A DNA stretch of 58,894 nucleotides from Pseudomonas sp. (GCA_030603065.1 JAUVYN010000012.1:1-58894); one strand, 5' to 3'; numbered from the stretch's first letter, positions 16,876 to 27,726 are shown. A program made the numbers and translations. Notes: generated by a model from the sequence alone, not told the origin.

Positions 16876-16919
16876 CCAGCCCCTGTAAGATATTGCTTAC
16901 ATTTGCTTACAGAGGCTGG
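16876..16919. promoter_or_regulatory. GacA box (TGTAAG-N6-CTTACA) inside a larger 14-bp palindrome
   Basis: 16884-16901 is a perfect match to the upstream activating element bound by the response regulator GacA in pseudomonads. A third half-site, CTTACA (16906-16911), lies four bases on. The outer arms (ccagcccctgtaag at 16876 and cttacagaggctgg ending 16919) are inverted copies with one mismatch. This gives a 14-bp stem with a 16-base loop that could also act as an RNA hairpin at the end of the acyl-CoA dehydrogenase transcript 12 bases upstream. Confidence 0.88.
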
Positions 16920-16930
16920 CTGGCCAACCC

Positions 16931-18718
16931 TCAGAACAGATCCGCTTCCAGCTCGTACAGCGGCTCGCTGCCCGCACGGATGGCGGCGCCAAGCGAAAGC
17001 CGGCGCGGCAGCAGGCGCTTGAAGAAGAACCGTGCAGTGGCCAGTTTGCCGCGGTAGAACCCGTCGCCGTCAGCGTCGGAACGTGCAAGTGCAGCCCGGG
17101 CCATCCGTGCCCACATATAGGCGTAGGCGGTATAGCCGAACGCATGCAGGTACTCGACGGACGCGGCGCCTATTTCGTTGGGATTGCTGCGGCTGCGCTC
17201 GATGACCAGCTCGGTCAGTTCCTCAAGATCGTCCAGTGCAGCGGCGAGGGGCGTGATGAACTCGGCCAGGCCGGCATCCTGATTGTCCTGAATGAAGGCG
17301 CGGACCTCTTCAGCGAACACCTTGAAGAAAGCACCTCCGTTGGCAACGGTTTTCCGGCCCATCAGATCCAGCGCCTGGATACCGTTGGTCCCCTCGTAGA
17401 TCTGACCGATCCGTGCATCGCGGACCAGTTGCTCCTGGCCCCACTCGCGCACGTAGCCGTGACCGCCCAACACCTGCTGGCCATGTACGCAGCTGTCGAA
17501 GCCGGTATCAGTGAAGAACGCCTTGGCGACCGGCGTGAGCAGCGCGACAAGGTCTTCGCCCTTCTTCCGGATGGCTTCGTCCGCAGCGTATTTGCTGATG
17601 TCCAGCTGCGAGCCCACGTAGGTAGAGAAGGCGCGGCTGCCTTCAGTCATGGCCTTCATGGTCAACAGCATGCGGCGCACATCAGGATGGACGATGATCG
17701 GGTCAGCGGCCTTCTCCGGCTGTACGGCACCGGTTGGCGCCCGGCTCTGCAGGCGCTCACGGGCATAGGCCAGAGCAGTCTGATAGGAGGCTTCGCCGCA
17801 GCCGATGCCCTGGATACCGATCGATAGACGCTCGTAGTTCATCATGGTGAACATGGCGTTCAGACCCTTGTTGATCTCGCCGATCAGGTAGCCCTTGGCG
17901 CCATCAAAGTTCATCACACAGGTAGCCGAGGCCTTGATACCCATCTTGTGCTCGATCGAGCCACAGGTAACCGGGTTGCGGTCGCCCAGCGAACCGTCTC
18001 CATTGACCAGGAACTTGGGCACCAGAAACAGCGAAATACCCTTGGGGCCGGCCGGCGCGTCAGGCAGCTTCGCCAGCACCAGATGGATGATGTTTTCGGT
18101 CAGATCATGCTCGCCACCGGTGATGAAGATTTTGGTACCGGTCACCGCGTAGCTGCCGTCGGCCTGCGGAACAGCCTTGGTACGGATGATGCCGAGATCG
18201 GTACCACAGTGAGGCTCGGTCAGACACATGGTGCCTGCCCACTGGCCGGAATACAGATTGGGCAGATAAGTCTGTTTCAGCTCCTCGCTACCATGAGCGT
18301 CCAGGGCCAGACAGCAACCCGCCGTCAAGGCCGGATACAGGGCGAAGCTGTTGTTCGCACCGTAGACCATTTCTTCTACCTGAACGCCAAGCATCTTCGG
18401 CATGCCCAGACCGCCAAACTCAGGGTTTCCACCAAATCCGACCCAGCCGCCTTCGGCATAGGTTTTGAAGGCCTCGCGGAAACCGGCCGGTGTAGTCACC
18501 ACGCCGTTATCCCAGCGCGCGCCTTCTTCGTCGCCGTTGCGATTAAGAGGTGCGATGGTCTGCGATGTGAGCTTTCCGGCTTCCTCGAGCATCGCATCGG
18601 CAGTTTCGGCGTCGATGGTACCTTCCAGCCCGGGCAGGCTCTGCCAGAGCTTGTCGGCCTCGAAGACCTCGTTAAGGACGAAACGGATATCGCGCAGGGG
18701 GGCCTTGTAGTCAGCCAT
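16931..18718 (-). CDS. Acyl-CoA dehydrogenase (FadE-like)
   Basis: This 595-residue FAD enzyme catalyses the first, alpha-beta dehydrogenation step of beta-oxidation. Visible features are the short N-terminal APLRDIRFVLNEVF domain special to this ~600-residue bacterial group, FAD-binding MCLTEPHCGTDLG near residue 160, ITGGEHD, and IYEGTNGIQALDL near 440, followed by a C-terminal helical extension. TAGGAG stands six bases before the ATG. It is a close paralogue of the next gene, 215 bases away, and the two resemble the paired long-/medium-chain FadE proteins of P. aeruginosa. Because a terminator separates the two genes, it should have its own promoter. Chain-length preference is not visible. 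Confidence 0.93.
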   Translation of the reverse strand: MADYKAPLRDIRFVLNEVFEADKLWQSLPGLEGTIDAETADAMLEEAGKLTSQTIAPLNRNGDEEGARWDNGVVTTPAGFREAFKTYAEGGWVGFGGNPEFGGLGMPKMLGVQVEEMVYGANNSFALYPALTAGCCLALDAHGSEELKQTYLPNLYSGQWAGTMCLTEPHCGTDLGIIRTKAVPQADGSYAVTGTKIFITGGEHDLTENIIHLVLAKLPDAPAGPKGISLFLVPKFLVNGDGSLGDRNPVTCGSIEHKMGIKASATCVMNFDGAKGYLIGEINKGLNAMFTMMNYERLSIGIQGIGCGEASYQTALAYARERLQSRAPTGAVQPEKAADPIIVHPDVRRMLLTMKAMTEGSRAFSTYVGSQLDISKYAADEAIRKKGEDLVALLTPVAKAFFTDTGFDSCVHGQQVLGGHGYVREWGQEQLVRDARIGQIYEGTNGIQALDLMGRKTVANGGAFFKVFAEEVRAFIQDNQDAGLAEFITPLAAALDDLEELTELVIERSRSNPNEIGAASVEYLHAFGYTAYAYMWARMARAALARSDADGDGFYRGKLATARFFFKRLLPRRLSLGAAIRAGSEPLYELEADLF

Positions 18719-18879
18719 GATGAACTCCTATCGGGTCATTGCGTGGATCGCCAGACGTGTGGCGATTGTAACGCGACAACAAACCCGCCGATAGCGTCTT
18801 TTTGTGACTTTCAGTTATAAATTGGTCACGCACCGCATGCCGGTGGGCCTTGCCTTACCGGCAGGGTAGTTCAGTCATG

Positions 18880-18914
18880 AAAAAAGCCCCGCAGCGGAAC
18901 ATCCGCGGCGGGGC
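18880..18914 (-). terminator. Rho-independent terminator downstream of the distal fadE-like gene
   Basis: GCCCCGC (18886-18892) pairs with GCGGGGC (18908-18914), enclosing an inner GCGGA/TCCGC stem with a three-base loop. On the minus strand a T6 run follows. It lies about 20 bases after the stop at 18934, so it ends that transcript before the second acyl-CoA dehydrogenase gene. Confidence 0.9.
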
Positions 18915-18933
18915 TTCCTGAACTGGCGAACCC

Positions 18934-20724
18934 TTAGAACTGTTCGGCTGTCAGCTTCATCAGTGTATCGGCACCGGCTTCGATCGCCTCGACGTGCGCC
19001 TGGGCACGCGGCAGCAATCGCTTGAAGTAGAATTCCTGGGTCGCCAGCTTGGTCAGGTAGAAATCCTTCTCCGAAGTGCCCGCGTCCAGTTGCTCCTGGG
19101 CACGCACAGCCATCTTCAGCCAGAAGAATGCCAGGGTCACGTATCCGGAGAACATCAGGTAGTCCAGCGACGCCGCGCCGACTTCCTCACGGTTCTGCAT
19201 AGCCTTCATGCCTATGCGGGTGGTCAGCTCCCCCCACTGGACGTTCAACGCCGCCAGTTTCTTGAAGTACTCACCGAGGGTCGGATGCGCGTCATTGGCC
19301 TTGCAGAACCCATGCACCTGCTTGGTGAACGCCATCAGCATCTTGCCCTGACTTCCGAGCACCTTGCGGCCGAGCAGATCCAGCGCCTGGATACCATTGG
19401 TACCTTCGTAAATCAGGGAGATCCGGCAGTCACGCACCTGCTGCTCCTGGCCCCACTCGCGGATATAGCCGTGCCCGCCGAACACCTGCATGCCCAGATT
19501 GGTCACTTCCAGGCCGGTTTCAGTCATGAACGCCTTGCAGATCGGGGTAAGAAACGCCAGCTGGTTCTCGGCGTCAGCGCGCGAGGCTTCATCAGTCGAA
19601 TAATGCGCCTTGTCCAGCAACTGCGCGGTGTAGTACGACAGCGCACGATTGCCTTCGTTGAAAGCCTTCATGGTCAACAGCATGCGGCGTACATCAGGAT
19701 GCACGATGATCGGATCGGCGGGCTTGTCCGGAGCGACCGCTCCAGACAGCGAACGCATCTGCAGACGGTCACGGGCGTATTCGACAGCGCTCTGATAGGA
19801 GGCTTCACCGTGACACAGCCCCTGCATGCCGGTTCCCAGGCGCGCATGGTTCATCATGGTGAACATGCAGTTGAGCCCCTTATTGGCCTCGCCGATCAGA
19901 AAACCGGTCGCGTCATCAAAGTTCATGACGCAGGTGGCAGAGGCCTTGATTCCCATCTTGTGCTCGATCGACCCACAAACCAGGCTGTTGCGCTCGCCTT
20001 TTTCGCCGCTGGCGTCCGGCAGGAACTTCGGGACGATGAACAGCGAGATGCCCTTGGTGCCAGCGGGTGCGTCGGGTAGCTTCGCCAGCACGAGGTGGAC
20101 GATGTTCTCGGCCATGTCATGCTCGCCACAGGAAATGAAAATCTTGGTGCCGGTAACCTTATAGGTGCCATCGGCCTGCGGGACGGCGCGAGCCTTGATC
20201 AGGCCCAGATCGGTGCCGCAGTGCGGCTCGGTCAGGCACATGGTGCCGGTCCAGGTGCCGGGCGTGAGTTTGCTCAGATAGAGATCTTTCTGCTCCTGAG
20301 TACCGTGCGCACGAATGGCTGCTGCGCAGCCATGGGACAGACCGGGATACATGCTCCAGGCATAATTGGCCGAGGCAATCATCTCGCTGATGACCAGACC
20401 AAGAGAAGCCGGAAGCCCCTGGCCACCATATTCGAGAGGACCGGTCATCGAGCCCCAGCCGTTCTCCACGTACTGCTGATAGGCTTCCTTGAACCCCTTG
20501 GGCGTGGTCACCTCGCCGTTTTCAATAGTGCAACCCTCTTCATCGCCGGTACGATTGAGCGGCGCCAGGACCTCGCCAGCGAAGCGCGCGCCCTCCTCCA
20601 TGATTGCACTAACCAGATCCGGGCTGGCATCGGTGAGCCCGAAGGCCTCGTAACCTGCGGCAAAATCGAACACTTCATCAATCAGAAAGCGCATGTCGCG
20701 CAGGGGGGCATTATAGGTAGGCAT
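18934..20724 (-). CDS. Acyl-CoA dehydrogenase (FadE-like), paralogue of the neighbouring gene
   Basis: This 596-residue protein is built like its neighbour: N-terminal NAPLRDMRFLIDEVFDF, MCLTEPHCGTDLGLIKARAV, the HKMGIKASATCVMNFD block shared almost word for word, and IYEGTNGIQALDLLGRK. It should catalyse the FAD-dependent first step of fatty acyl-CoA beta-oxidation. The start at 20724 has GGAG before it and begins MPTYNAP, matching the family. The frame extends to 20760, but that would cross the predicted transcription start. Divergence between the two copies suggests different chain-length ranges. Regulation through the palindrome at 20760-20777 is likely. Confidence 0.92.
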   Translation of the reverse strand: MPTYNAPLRDMRFLIDEVFDFAAGYEAFGLTDASPDLVSAIMEEGARFAGEVLAPLNRTGDEEGCTIENGEVTTPKGFKEAYQQYVENGWGSMTGPLEYGGQGLPASLGLVISEMIASANYAWSMYPGLSHGCAAAIRAHGTQEQKDLYLSKLTPGTWTGTMCLTEPHCGTDLGLIKARAVPQADGTYKVTGTKIFISCGEHDMAENIVHLVLAKLPDAPAGTKGISLFIVPKFLPDASGEKGERNSLVCGSIEHKMGIKASATCVMNFDDATGFLIGEANKGLNCMFTMMNHARLGTGMQGLCHGEASYQSAVEYARDRLQMRSLSGAVAPDKPADPIIVHPDVRRMLLTMKAFNEGNRALSYYTAQLLDKAHYSTDEASRADAENQLAFLTPICKAFMTETGLEVTNLGMQVFGGHGYIREWGQEQQVRDCRISLIYEGTNGIQALDLLGRKVLGSQGKMLMAFTKQVHGFCKANDAHPTLGEYFKKLAALNVQWGELTTRIGMKAMQNREEVGAASLDYLMFSGYVTLAFFWLKMAVRAQEQLDAGTSEKDFYLTKLATQEFYFKRLLPRAQAHVEAIEAGADTLMKLTAEQF

Positions 20725-20759
20725 AGCTCGGTCTCCGGGAGCGCGGGGTTGGACGCGCA

Positions 20760-20777
20760 TTCATACGTTCGTTTGAA
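20760..20777. promoter_or_regulatory. Imperfect 18-bp palindromic operator over the fadE start site
   Basis: The sequence follows TTCA-n-ACG-nn-CGT-n-TGAA, symmetric at 14 of 18 positions. It touches the -10 element and covers the predicted transcription start. This is the place and style of a TetR-family repressor site, as is usual for fatty-acid degradation genes. No such regulator gene is in the window, so the binder is unknown (a PsrA- or FadR-like protein is a guess). Confidence 0.55.
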
Positions 20778-20805
20778 CAGTACGGTCGGCCCCCGCGCTG
20801 GTCAA
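20777..20805 (-). promoter_or_regulatory. Promoter of the distal fadE-like gene
   Basis: On the minus strand TTGACC (20805-20800) is separated by exactly 17 bases from TACTGT (20782-20777). The predicted start is near 20770, about 45 bases before the ATG. Confidence 0.65.
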
Positions 20806-21047
20806 GCGACAGACCTTGCCATTACAAGCTCTGATACAAAGCCATAAGGCGCTCAGTACATGATCGAGACACATCCGCAGCGAACGCCTCCGCCCGCCAT
20901 ACCCACCTCAGCACGAACGGGCCGCTTATGCCCGAACGGAATAACAAAATCGTTTTCCGGCCTTGGACAACTTAAGCGTTTCGCCCTAGTGTTGCGCGCT
21001 CAAGCCCACTACACAGGGCTCACCCCTAAGGCGAGATTCGGTTTGTC
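20806..21047. other. Intergenic region upstream of the SLC13 transporter
   Basis: No gene is seen in the rest of this divergent gap. A TTGGAC at about 20962 followed 17 bases on by CTAGTG could serve the transporter gene, though weakly. The transporter start has no clear Shine-Dalgarno. Confidence 0.4.
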
Positions 21048-22847
21048 ATGATTTGGGATAATCTGCCGATGATCGGCGTCGCCGCCCTGCTCTGCTGGGT
21101 GTTCTATGCCTTCGTTCGCGAGCGCTTCACACCGGATGTGGTGGTCGGCATCGCTGTAGCAGTGCTGCTCGTCAGTACCCTGCTGACCCCGAGCGAGGTG
21201 CTCGGAGTGCTTTCCAACAGTGCGCCCATCACCATCGCCTGCATGTTCATTCTGTCCGCCGCACTGGAGCGCACAGGGTGCGTGGATGCCCTGGGCAAAT
21301 GGCTGGCCAGGATGGGCGGCGGCAGCCCGCTGCGCACACTCTTTGCGCTCATGCTGACCGCGATGCTGCTATCGACCTTCATCAACAATACGCCGGTGGT
21401 CGCCATTCTCACCCCTGTGGCCGTCGCGTTGGCTGCGCAGGTCGGAAGCAAGGCTTCTAAAATGCTGATCCCGCTGTCCTATGCCACCATCCTGGGTGGC
21501 ACCATGACGATGATCGGCACCTCGACCAACATTCTGGTTGACGGCGTCGCAAGGCAGAACGGGCTCGAAGCTTTCGGAATGTTCGACATATTCTTCCCCG
21601 GCCTTATCATGGCTGTTATCGGCGGCGCTTTCATAATGCTGCTGGGGCATCGATTGCTGCCGAACCGGGACAGCCTTTCCAAGCAGCTGCGTCCCGATCA
21701 GGCACGCCCGTTCATGACAGAATTGCTGGTGCCGCACGACTCGCCGGTGATCAATCAGACCATCGCCCAGGCCAACCTCAACGGAAGCAGCAACATCCAG
21801 GTGCTGAAGATCTTCCGGGGTGACGAGGAGCTGTCAACGCCAGTCAATACAACCGTGCTCAACGCAGGGGACAGGCTGGTGCTGCATGCCAACATGCAGG
21901 ATTTCGTGGAGCTCAGGCAAAACGGTGCGCTTACCTTCAACCGGGAGCAGGCCGGCAACTTCGAGACCATCTCGACCCGCGACGTGATCCTTGCCGAGGC
22001 AATCGTGGGGCGCAATTCGCGTTACATCAATCGCCCCATGCGTGATCTGAACCTGACTGCCCGTTACGGCATCCATGTTCTGGCAATCCATCGCCAGGAT
22101 GAAAACATTCAGGAAAACCTCGACGAGTTCGAACTGCAGTTCGGTGACGTGATGCTGGTGGAAGGCACGCCGGCACAAATCAAGAAGTTTGCCGACAACG
22201 GTGAGCTGATCAGCCTTAATACCGTTCAGGAACGGGCCTACCGCCGGAACAAGGCACCGATTGCCATTCTAGCGATCGCCTCGGTCATGCTCCTGGCTGC
22301 CTTCAAGGTGATGCCCATCGAAGGGCTTGCGATGATCGGCGCGGCGGTGGTGGTGGCGACCGGCTGCCTGGATACCGAGGATGCCTACAAGGCGATCGAC
22401 TGGCGAATTCTTACCATCATCTTCGGCATGCTGGCGATCAGCATTGCCATGAACAAGGTCGGGCTGGTGACGACGGTGGTCGATCAGGTGATGACCCTTG
22501 CACCTCTGCTCGGGCCACTCTTCATGCTGTCGTTCCTTTACCTGCTGACCTCGGTCCTGACCGAGATCGTCAGCAACAATGCCGTAGCAGTATTGCTGAC
22601 ACCAATCGCCATTGGTGTCGCGCAGCAACTGGGAGCAGACCCGACCCCCTTCGTGGTAGCGGTGATGTTCGCTGCCAGCGCGAGTTTCGCAACCCCGATC
22701 GGCTATCAGACCAACACCTTCGTCTACAGCGCCGGCGGTTACCGATTCAGCGACTTTCTACGCATCGGGGTACCGCTGAATCTGATCATGTGGGGCACGG
22801 CTACCTTCATCATTCCGCTGTTCTGGCCTCTGTTCCCGGCGCAGTGA
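21048..22847 (+). CDS. SLC13/DASS-family transporter with two RCK-C (TrkA-C) domains
   Basis: The 599-residue protein has about five N-terminal membrane helices with [12 protein letters not shown] (the family's SNT-like motif) and [10 protein letters not shown] near residues 105-170. Two soluble TrkA-C-type domains follow in the middle (about 205-290 and 300-375). A second set of helices begins near 410 and contains [10 protein letters not shown]. This inserted-RCK layout is typical of bacterial SLC13 proteins that carry sulfate or dicarboxylates with Na+. The substrate is not certain. It converges with the ParA gene, leaving 12 bases between stops. Confidence 0.85.
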   Translation: MIWDNLPMIGVAALLCWVFYAFVRERFTPDVVVGIAVAVLLVSTLLTPSEVLGVLSNSAPITIACMFILSAALERTGCVDALGKWLARMGGGSPLRTLFALMLTAMLLSTFINNTPVVAILTPVAVALAAQVGSKASKMLIPLSYATILGGTMTMIGTSTNILVDGVARQNGLEAFGMFDIFFPGLIMAVIGGAFIMLLGHRLLPNRDSLSKQLRPDQARPFMTELLVPHDSPVINQTIAQANLNGSSNIQVLKIFRGDEELSTPVNTTVLNAGDRLVLHANMQDFVELRQNGALTFNREQAGNFETISTRDVILAEAIVGRNSRYINRPMRDLNLTARYGIHVLAIHRQDENIQENLDEFELQFGDVMLVEGTPAQIKKFADNGELISLNTVQERAYRRNKAPIAILAIASVMLLAAFKVMPIEGLAMIGAAVVVATGCLDTEDAYKAIDWRILTIIFGMLAISIAMNKVGLVTTVVDQVMTLAPLLGPLFMLSFLYLLTSVLTEIVSNNAVAVLLTPIAIGVAQQLGADPTPFVVAVMFAASASFATPIGYQTNTFVYSAGGYRFSDFLRIGVPLNLIMWGTATFIIPLFWPLFPAQ

Positions 22848-22859
22848 GGACGAGCCGTC

Positions 22860-23630
22860 TCAGCGACTTTCCAGATGGTCGTGCAGGGCGATGAACTGCT
22901 GGGTCAGCTTGTGCCGCCCATCCATGAAGATGAGCGGGGCATTGGCCTGATGCGATTCGCGCATCCGCACCGAGCTGGACAGATAGGTCGGCAGAACCGG
23001 AAGTCCTTCGTCGATCAGTTCCTGGAGCATCTGCTGCGGTAGTGCCGCCCTGGACTGATACTGATTGACCACGATGCCTTCGACTTCCAGCTCGTCGTTA
23101 TGCTCTTCGCGAATGTCTTCCAGCTCCTTGAGCAGGCCATACAGGGCCTGGCGGGAGAAGCTGTCGCAGTCGAAGGGAATGAGGCAGCGGTCTGCCGCGA
23201 TCAATGCCGAGATAGTGTAAAAGTTGAAACTCGGCGCCGTGTCGATATAGATGCGCTCATAGTTGTCCTTCAGATCCTTGAGCAACTTGCGCAGTTTCTG
23301 AATCTTGTAACGCGACTCCAATTTGTGCTGAAGATCTGCCAGCTCAGGGCTTGCCGGCATCAGCCAAAGGTTCTCGAAGGGCGTCTCGGTAACGAACTGC
23401 TCGGCCTTGCGACCAAACAGACTGTTCGATAGCGTCTGCTGGAAGAAGTCGGCGAGGGTCACGTCCACATCCGCCAACCCCTCGCCCAGAAGGTAATGAC
23501 TCGAATTGGCCTGCGGGTCCAGATCGACAACCAGTGTCTTGTAGCCCGCCGCTGCGCTTACCGCCGCGAGATTGCAGGCGATGCTGGATTTGCCCACGCC
23601 ACCTTTCTGATTGAATACAACTCGCCGCAT
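22860..23630 (-). CDS. Orphan ParA/Soj-family ATPase
   Basis: The 256-residue protein opens with [20 protein letters not shown], the deviant Walker A of ParA/MinD ATPases, then [10 protein letters not shown] and [10 protein letters not shown]. The start at 23630 has GGAGG five bases upstream, while the longer frame (23657) has none. No parB or parS-like site is nearby, so it is not the chromosome-partition pair. An orphan ParA lies in the same core region in P. aeruginosa (PA5028 as I recall). Such ATPases often position large complexes in the cell. The cargo is unknown here. Confidence 0.88.
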   Translation of the reverse strand: MRRVVFNQKGGVGKSSIACNLAAVSAAAGYKTLVVDLDPQANSSHYLLGEGLADVDVTLADFFQQTLSNSLFGRKAEQFVTETPFENLWLMPASPELADLQHKLESRYKIQKLRKLLKDLKDNYERIYIDTAPSFNFYTISALIAADRCLIPFDCDSFSRQALYGLLKELEDIREEHNDELEVEGIVVNQYQSRAALPQQMLQELIDEGLPVLPTYLSSSVRMRESHQANAPLIFMDGRHKLTQQFIALHDHLESR

Positions 23631-23720
23631 CGCAACCTCCCTCGCCCGTTTAGTCACCGCGCACCCGACCTACCATAGCAGATCAGGCCAGACGCGACGG
23701 TGACAGTTCCCTTCTTCTGG

Positions 23721-25001
23721 TTAGCCTGCCGCTGACGCGTCGAGCGCCTGTTCGAGATCGGCGAGGATATCGTCGATATGCTCGATGCCGATCGACAGCC
23801 GCACCAGATCCCGCGGTACACCCGCACGCTTGAGCTCTTCATCATCGAGCTGGCGATGCGTGGTGGAGGCCGGGTGACAGGCCAGAGACTTGGCATCGCC
23901 AATATTGACCAGACGCAGGATCAGGCCGAGCGCGTCAATGAAACGTGCTCCCGCTTCCTGACCTCCCTTGATTCCAAAGGACAGAATCGCTGCCGGGGTC
24001 CCGCCCATGTAACGCTGAGCGAGCTCATGCTCTGGGTGGTCCTTCAGTCCTGCGTAATTGACCCAGGCTACCTGCGGATGCTGTTGCAGATACTCCGCCA
24101 CCGTCAGGGCATTCTGACAATGACGCTCCATGCGCAGACTGAGTGTTTCCAGGCCCTGCAGGATCAGGAATGTATTGAAAGGCGTGAGCGCTGCACCGGT
24201 GTTGCGCAGCGGAACGACGCGGCAGCGCCCAATGAACGCCGCAGGGCCGAAGGCTTCGGTATAGACCACCCCGTGGTAGGACGGATCCGGTGTGTTGAGC
24301 AGCGCGAAGCGCTCACGATTCTCGCTCCAGGGAAACCTGCCGGAATCCACCACCATACCGCCGATGCTGTTGCCGTGACCACCGATGTACTTGGTCAACG
24401 AGTGGACGACGATATCGGCACCGTGCTCGAACGGACGGCAGAGTATCGGCGTGGCCACCGTATTGTCGACGATCAGCGGAACGCCGTGGCGGTGCGCAGC
24501 ATCGGCGAGCGCCTGCAGGTCGATGATATTCCCCGCCGGGTTGCCAATCGACTCGCAGAAGACCGCCTTGGTCCTGTCGTCGATCAAAGCTTCCAGTGCG
24601 TCGATGTCATCATGCGCCGCGAAGCGCACTTCGATCCCCTGGCGCGGCAGGGTATGGGCGAACAGATTGTAGGTACCACCGTAAAGCTTGGCGACCGAGA
24701 CGATATTGTCGCCGACCTCGGCTATGGTCTGAATGGCATAGGTAATCGCCGCCATGCCGGAGGCCACGGCCAGCGCGCCCACACCACCCTCCAGCGCGGC
24801 AATGCGTTGCTCGAGCACATCGTTGGTTGGATTCATGATGCGGGTATAGATATTGCCCGGAACCTTCAGATCGAAGAGGTCCGCCCCGTGCTGAGTGCTG
24901 TCGAAGGCATAGGACGTGGTCTGATAGATCGGCACGGCCACGGCCTTGGTCGTGGGGTCGGGACTGTAACCAGCATGTATGGCCAGGGTTTCACGCTTCA
25001 T
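23721..25001 (-). CDS. metY: O-acetylhomoserine (thiol)-lyase MetY
   Basis: A PLP enzyme of the Cys/Met metabolism family that makes homocysteine from O-acetyl- or O-succinylhomoserine and sulfide. The 426-residue length, VPIYQTTSYAF and YTRIMNPTNDVLEQRIAALEGG near the N-terminus, and VHSLTKYIGGHGNSIGG with the PLP lysine near residue 205 are all diagnostic of MetY. SLACHPASTTHRQL is the usual C-terminal block. GGGAG lies nine bases upstream of the ATG at 25001. The longer open frame is an artefact overlapping hemE. It follows hemE by 25 bases on the same strand. Confidence 0.93.
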   Translation of the reverse strand: MKRETLAIHAGYSPDPTTKAVAVPIYQTTSYAFDSTQHGADLFDLKVPGNIYTRIMNPTNDVLEQRIAALEGGVGALAVASGMAAITYAIQTIAEVGDNIVSVAKLYGGTYNLFAHTLPRQGIEVRFAAHDDIDALEALIDDRTKAVFCESIGNPAGNIIDLQALADAAHRHGVPLIVDNTVATPILCRPFEHGADIVVHSLTKYIGGHGNSIGGMVVDSGRFPWSENRERFALLNTPDPSYHGVVYTEAFGPAAFIGRCRVVPLRNTGAALTPFNTFLILQGLETLSLRMERHCQNALTVAEYLQQHPQVAWVNYAGLKDHPEHELAQRYMGGTPAAILSFGIKGGQEAGARFIDALGLILRLVNIGDAKSLACHPASTTHRQLDDEELKRAGVPRDLVRLSIGIEHIDDILADLEQALDASAAG

Positions 25002-25026
25002 TGCATTAATCTCCCTTGTGTGACCG

Positions 25027-26115
25027 TCAGCCCTGGGCCACGACGGCGTTCGGATCATGATAGATGGCGGAGAGCTCGTGGACCGCCTCGATGAATACCC
25101 CCGCGTGGGCAGGATCCACTTCGGGCGTGATCCCGTGGCCGAGGTTGAATACGTGGCCATTGCCCTTGCCATAGGAGGCCAGAATGCGGGCGACTTCCGC
25201 GCGAATCGCAGCGGGCTTCGCATAGAGCACCGTTGGGTCCATATTGCCCTGCAGGGCGACCTTGGCCCCCACGCGTGAACGCGCGACACCGATGTCCATC
25301 GTCCAATCCAGGCCCAGCGCATCGGCTCCCGCCTCGGCGATGCTTTCCAGCCACAGGCCACCGTTCTTGGTGAAGAGAATAACCGGCACCCGACGCCCAT
25401 CATGTTCACGGATCAGTCCGTCGACGATACGCCGCATGTATGCGAGCGAGAAGTGCTGATAGGCATCGGACGAAAGATTGCCGCCCCAGGTATCGAAGAT
25501 CTGTACGGCCTGAGCACCGGCGAGGATCTGACCATTCAGGTACGCGGTTACCGAGTCTGCCAGCTTGCCGAGCAATTGATGCATGGCCTCGGGATCGTCA
25601 TAAAGCATCGCCTTCGTCTTGCGGAAATCCTTGGACGAGCCGCCCTCGACCATATAAGTAGCCAGGGTCCAGGGACTCCCGGAAAAGCCGATCAGAGGCA
25701 CCCGGCCATTCAGCTCTCGCCGGATGGTACGCACGGCTTCCATCACGTAACCCAGATCCGCTTCCGGGTCTGGTACCGGTAACGCGGCGATGTCCGCCGC
25801 ACTGTCGATTCGCTTGCGAAAGCGTGGACCCTCACCGGTTTCGAAATACAGCCCCAGCCCCATTGCATCAGGGATGGTAAGGATGTCGGAAAACAGAATG
25901 GCGGCGTCGAGCGGATAACGCTCGAGCGGCTGCAAGGTAACCTCGCAGGCCATCTCCGGATTCATGCACAGACCCATGAAATCACCCGCGCGCGCCCGTG
26001 AGGCACGATATTCCGGCAGATAACGCCCGGCCTGGCGCATCATCCAGACGGGCGTCACATCCACCGGTTGGCGCATCAGCGCACGCAGAAAGCGATCATT
26101 CTTCAGTTCAGTCAT
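25027..26115 (-). CDS. hemE: Uroporphyrinogen decarboxylase HemE
   Basis: HemE removes four carboxyl groups from uroporphyrinogen III to give coproporphyrinogen III in haem biosynthesis. No cofactor is needed. The two family signatures are present: [16 protein letters not shown] at residues 22-37 and [13 protein letters not shown] near 144-156. NLGHGI lies near the C-terminus. The length of 362 residues is normal. The Shine-Dalgarno is weak. It sits between metY and gltD on the same strand, but a terminator after gltD separates it from the gltBD transcript. Confidence 0.97.
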   Translation of the reverse strand: MTELKNDRFLRALMRQPVDVTPVWMMRQAGRYLPEYRASRARAGDFMGLCMNPEMACEVTLQPLERYPLDAAILFSDILTIPDAMGLGLYFETGEGPRFRKRIDSAADIAALPVPDPEADLGYVMEAVRTIRRELNGRVPLIGFSGSPWTLATYMVEGGSSKDFRKTKAMLYDDPEAMHQLLGKLADSVTAYLNGQILAGAQAVQIFDTWGGNLSSDAYQHFSLAYMRRIVDGLIREHDGRRVPVILFTKNGGLWLESIAEAGADALGLDWTMDIGVARSRVGAKVALQGNMDPTVLYAKPAAIRAEVARILASYGKGNGHVFNLGHGITPEVDPAHAGVFIEAVHELSAIYHDPNAVVAQG

Positions 26116-26205
26116 GGGCAGGAGTCCGGAAATTGAGGTCAGCCGCTATTGTAGCGACAAGCCGGGCCCGGGGCACGCTCCGCCCTGCTGAAGCTGAAAC
26201 GAAAA

Positions 26206-26225
26206 CAGGCGCCCTGGGGCGCCTG
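26206..26225 (-). terminator. Rho-independent terminator of gltBD
   Basis: CAGGCGCCC pairs with GGGCGCCTG around a two-to-four-base loop. On the minus strand a TTTTCGTTT tract follows. It lies about 20 bases after the gltD stop. Confidence 0.85.
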
Positions 26226-26244
26226 TCGGTAATGCAGCGAAAAC

Positions 26245-27666
<1,422 letters not shown>

Positions 27667-27726
27667 TCAACCTCTTGACCGCATCCCGACCAATGCAGGG
27701 GGGCTGCGGGAATGTTCCATCGCAGG

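Noticed and set aside
16795-17057. Short plus-strand open frames over the Rsm RNA promoter
   Set aside because: They have no ribosome-binding sites or recognisable domains and overlap the GacA box and the end of the dehydrogenase gene. The RNA interpretation explains the region better.
20930-20980. Possible CysB-type site (ataacaaaatcgtttt) upstream of the SLC13 gene
   Set aside because: Symmetry is poor, the CysB consensus is loose, and the substrate of the transporter is not known to be sulfate, so there is not enough support.
23721-25409. 562-residue version of MetY
   Set aside because: The extra N-terminal part is antisense-like sequence within hemE. The MetY family begins at the Met at 25001 with a good ribosome-binding site.
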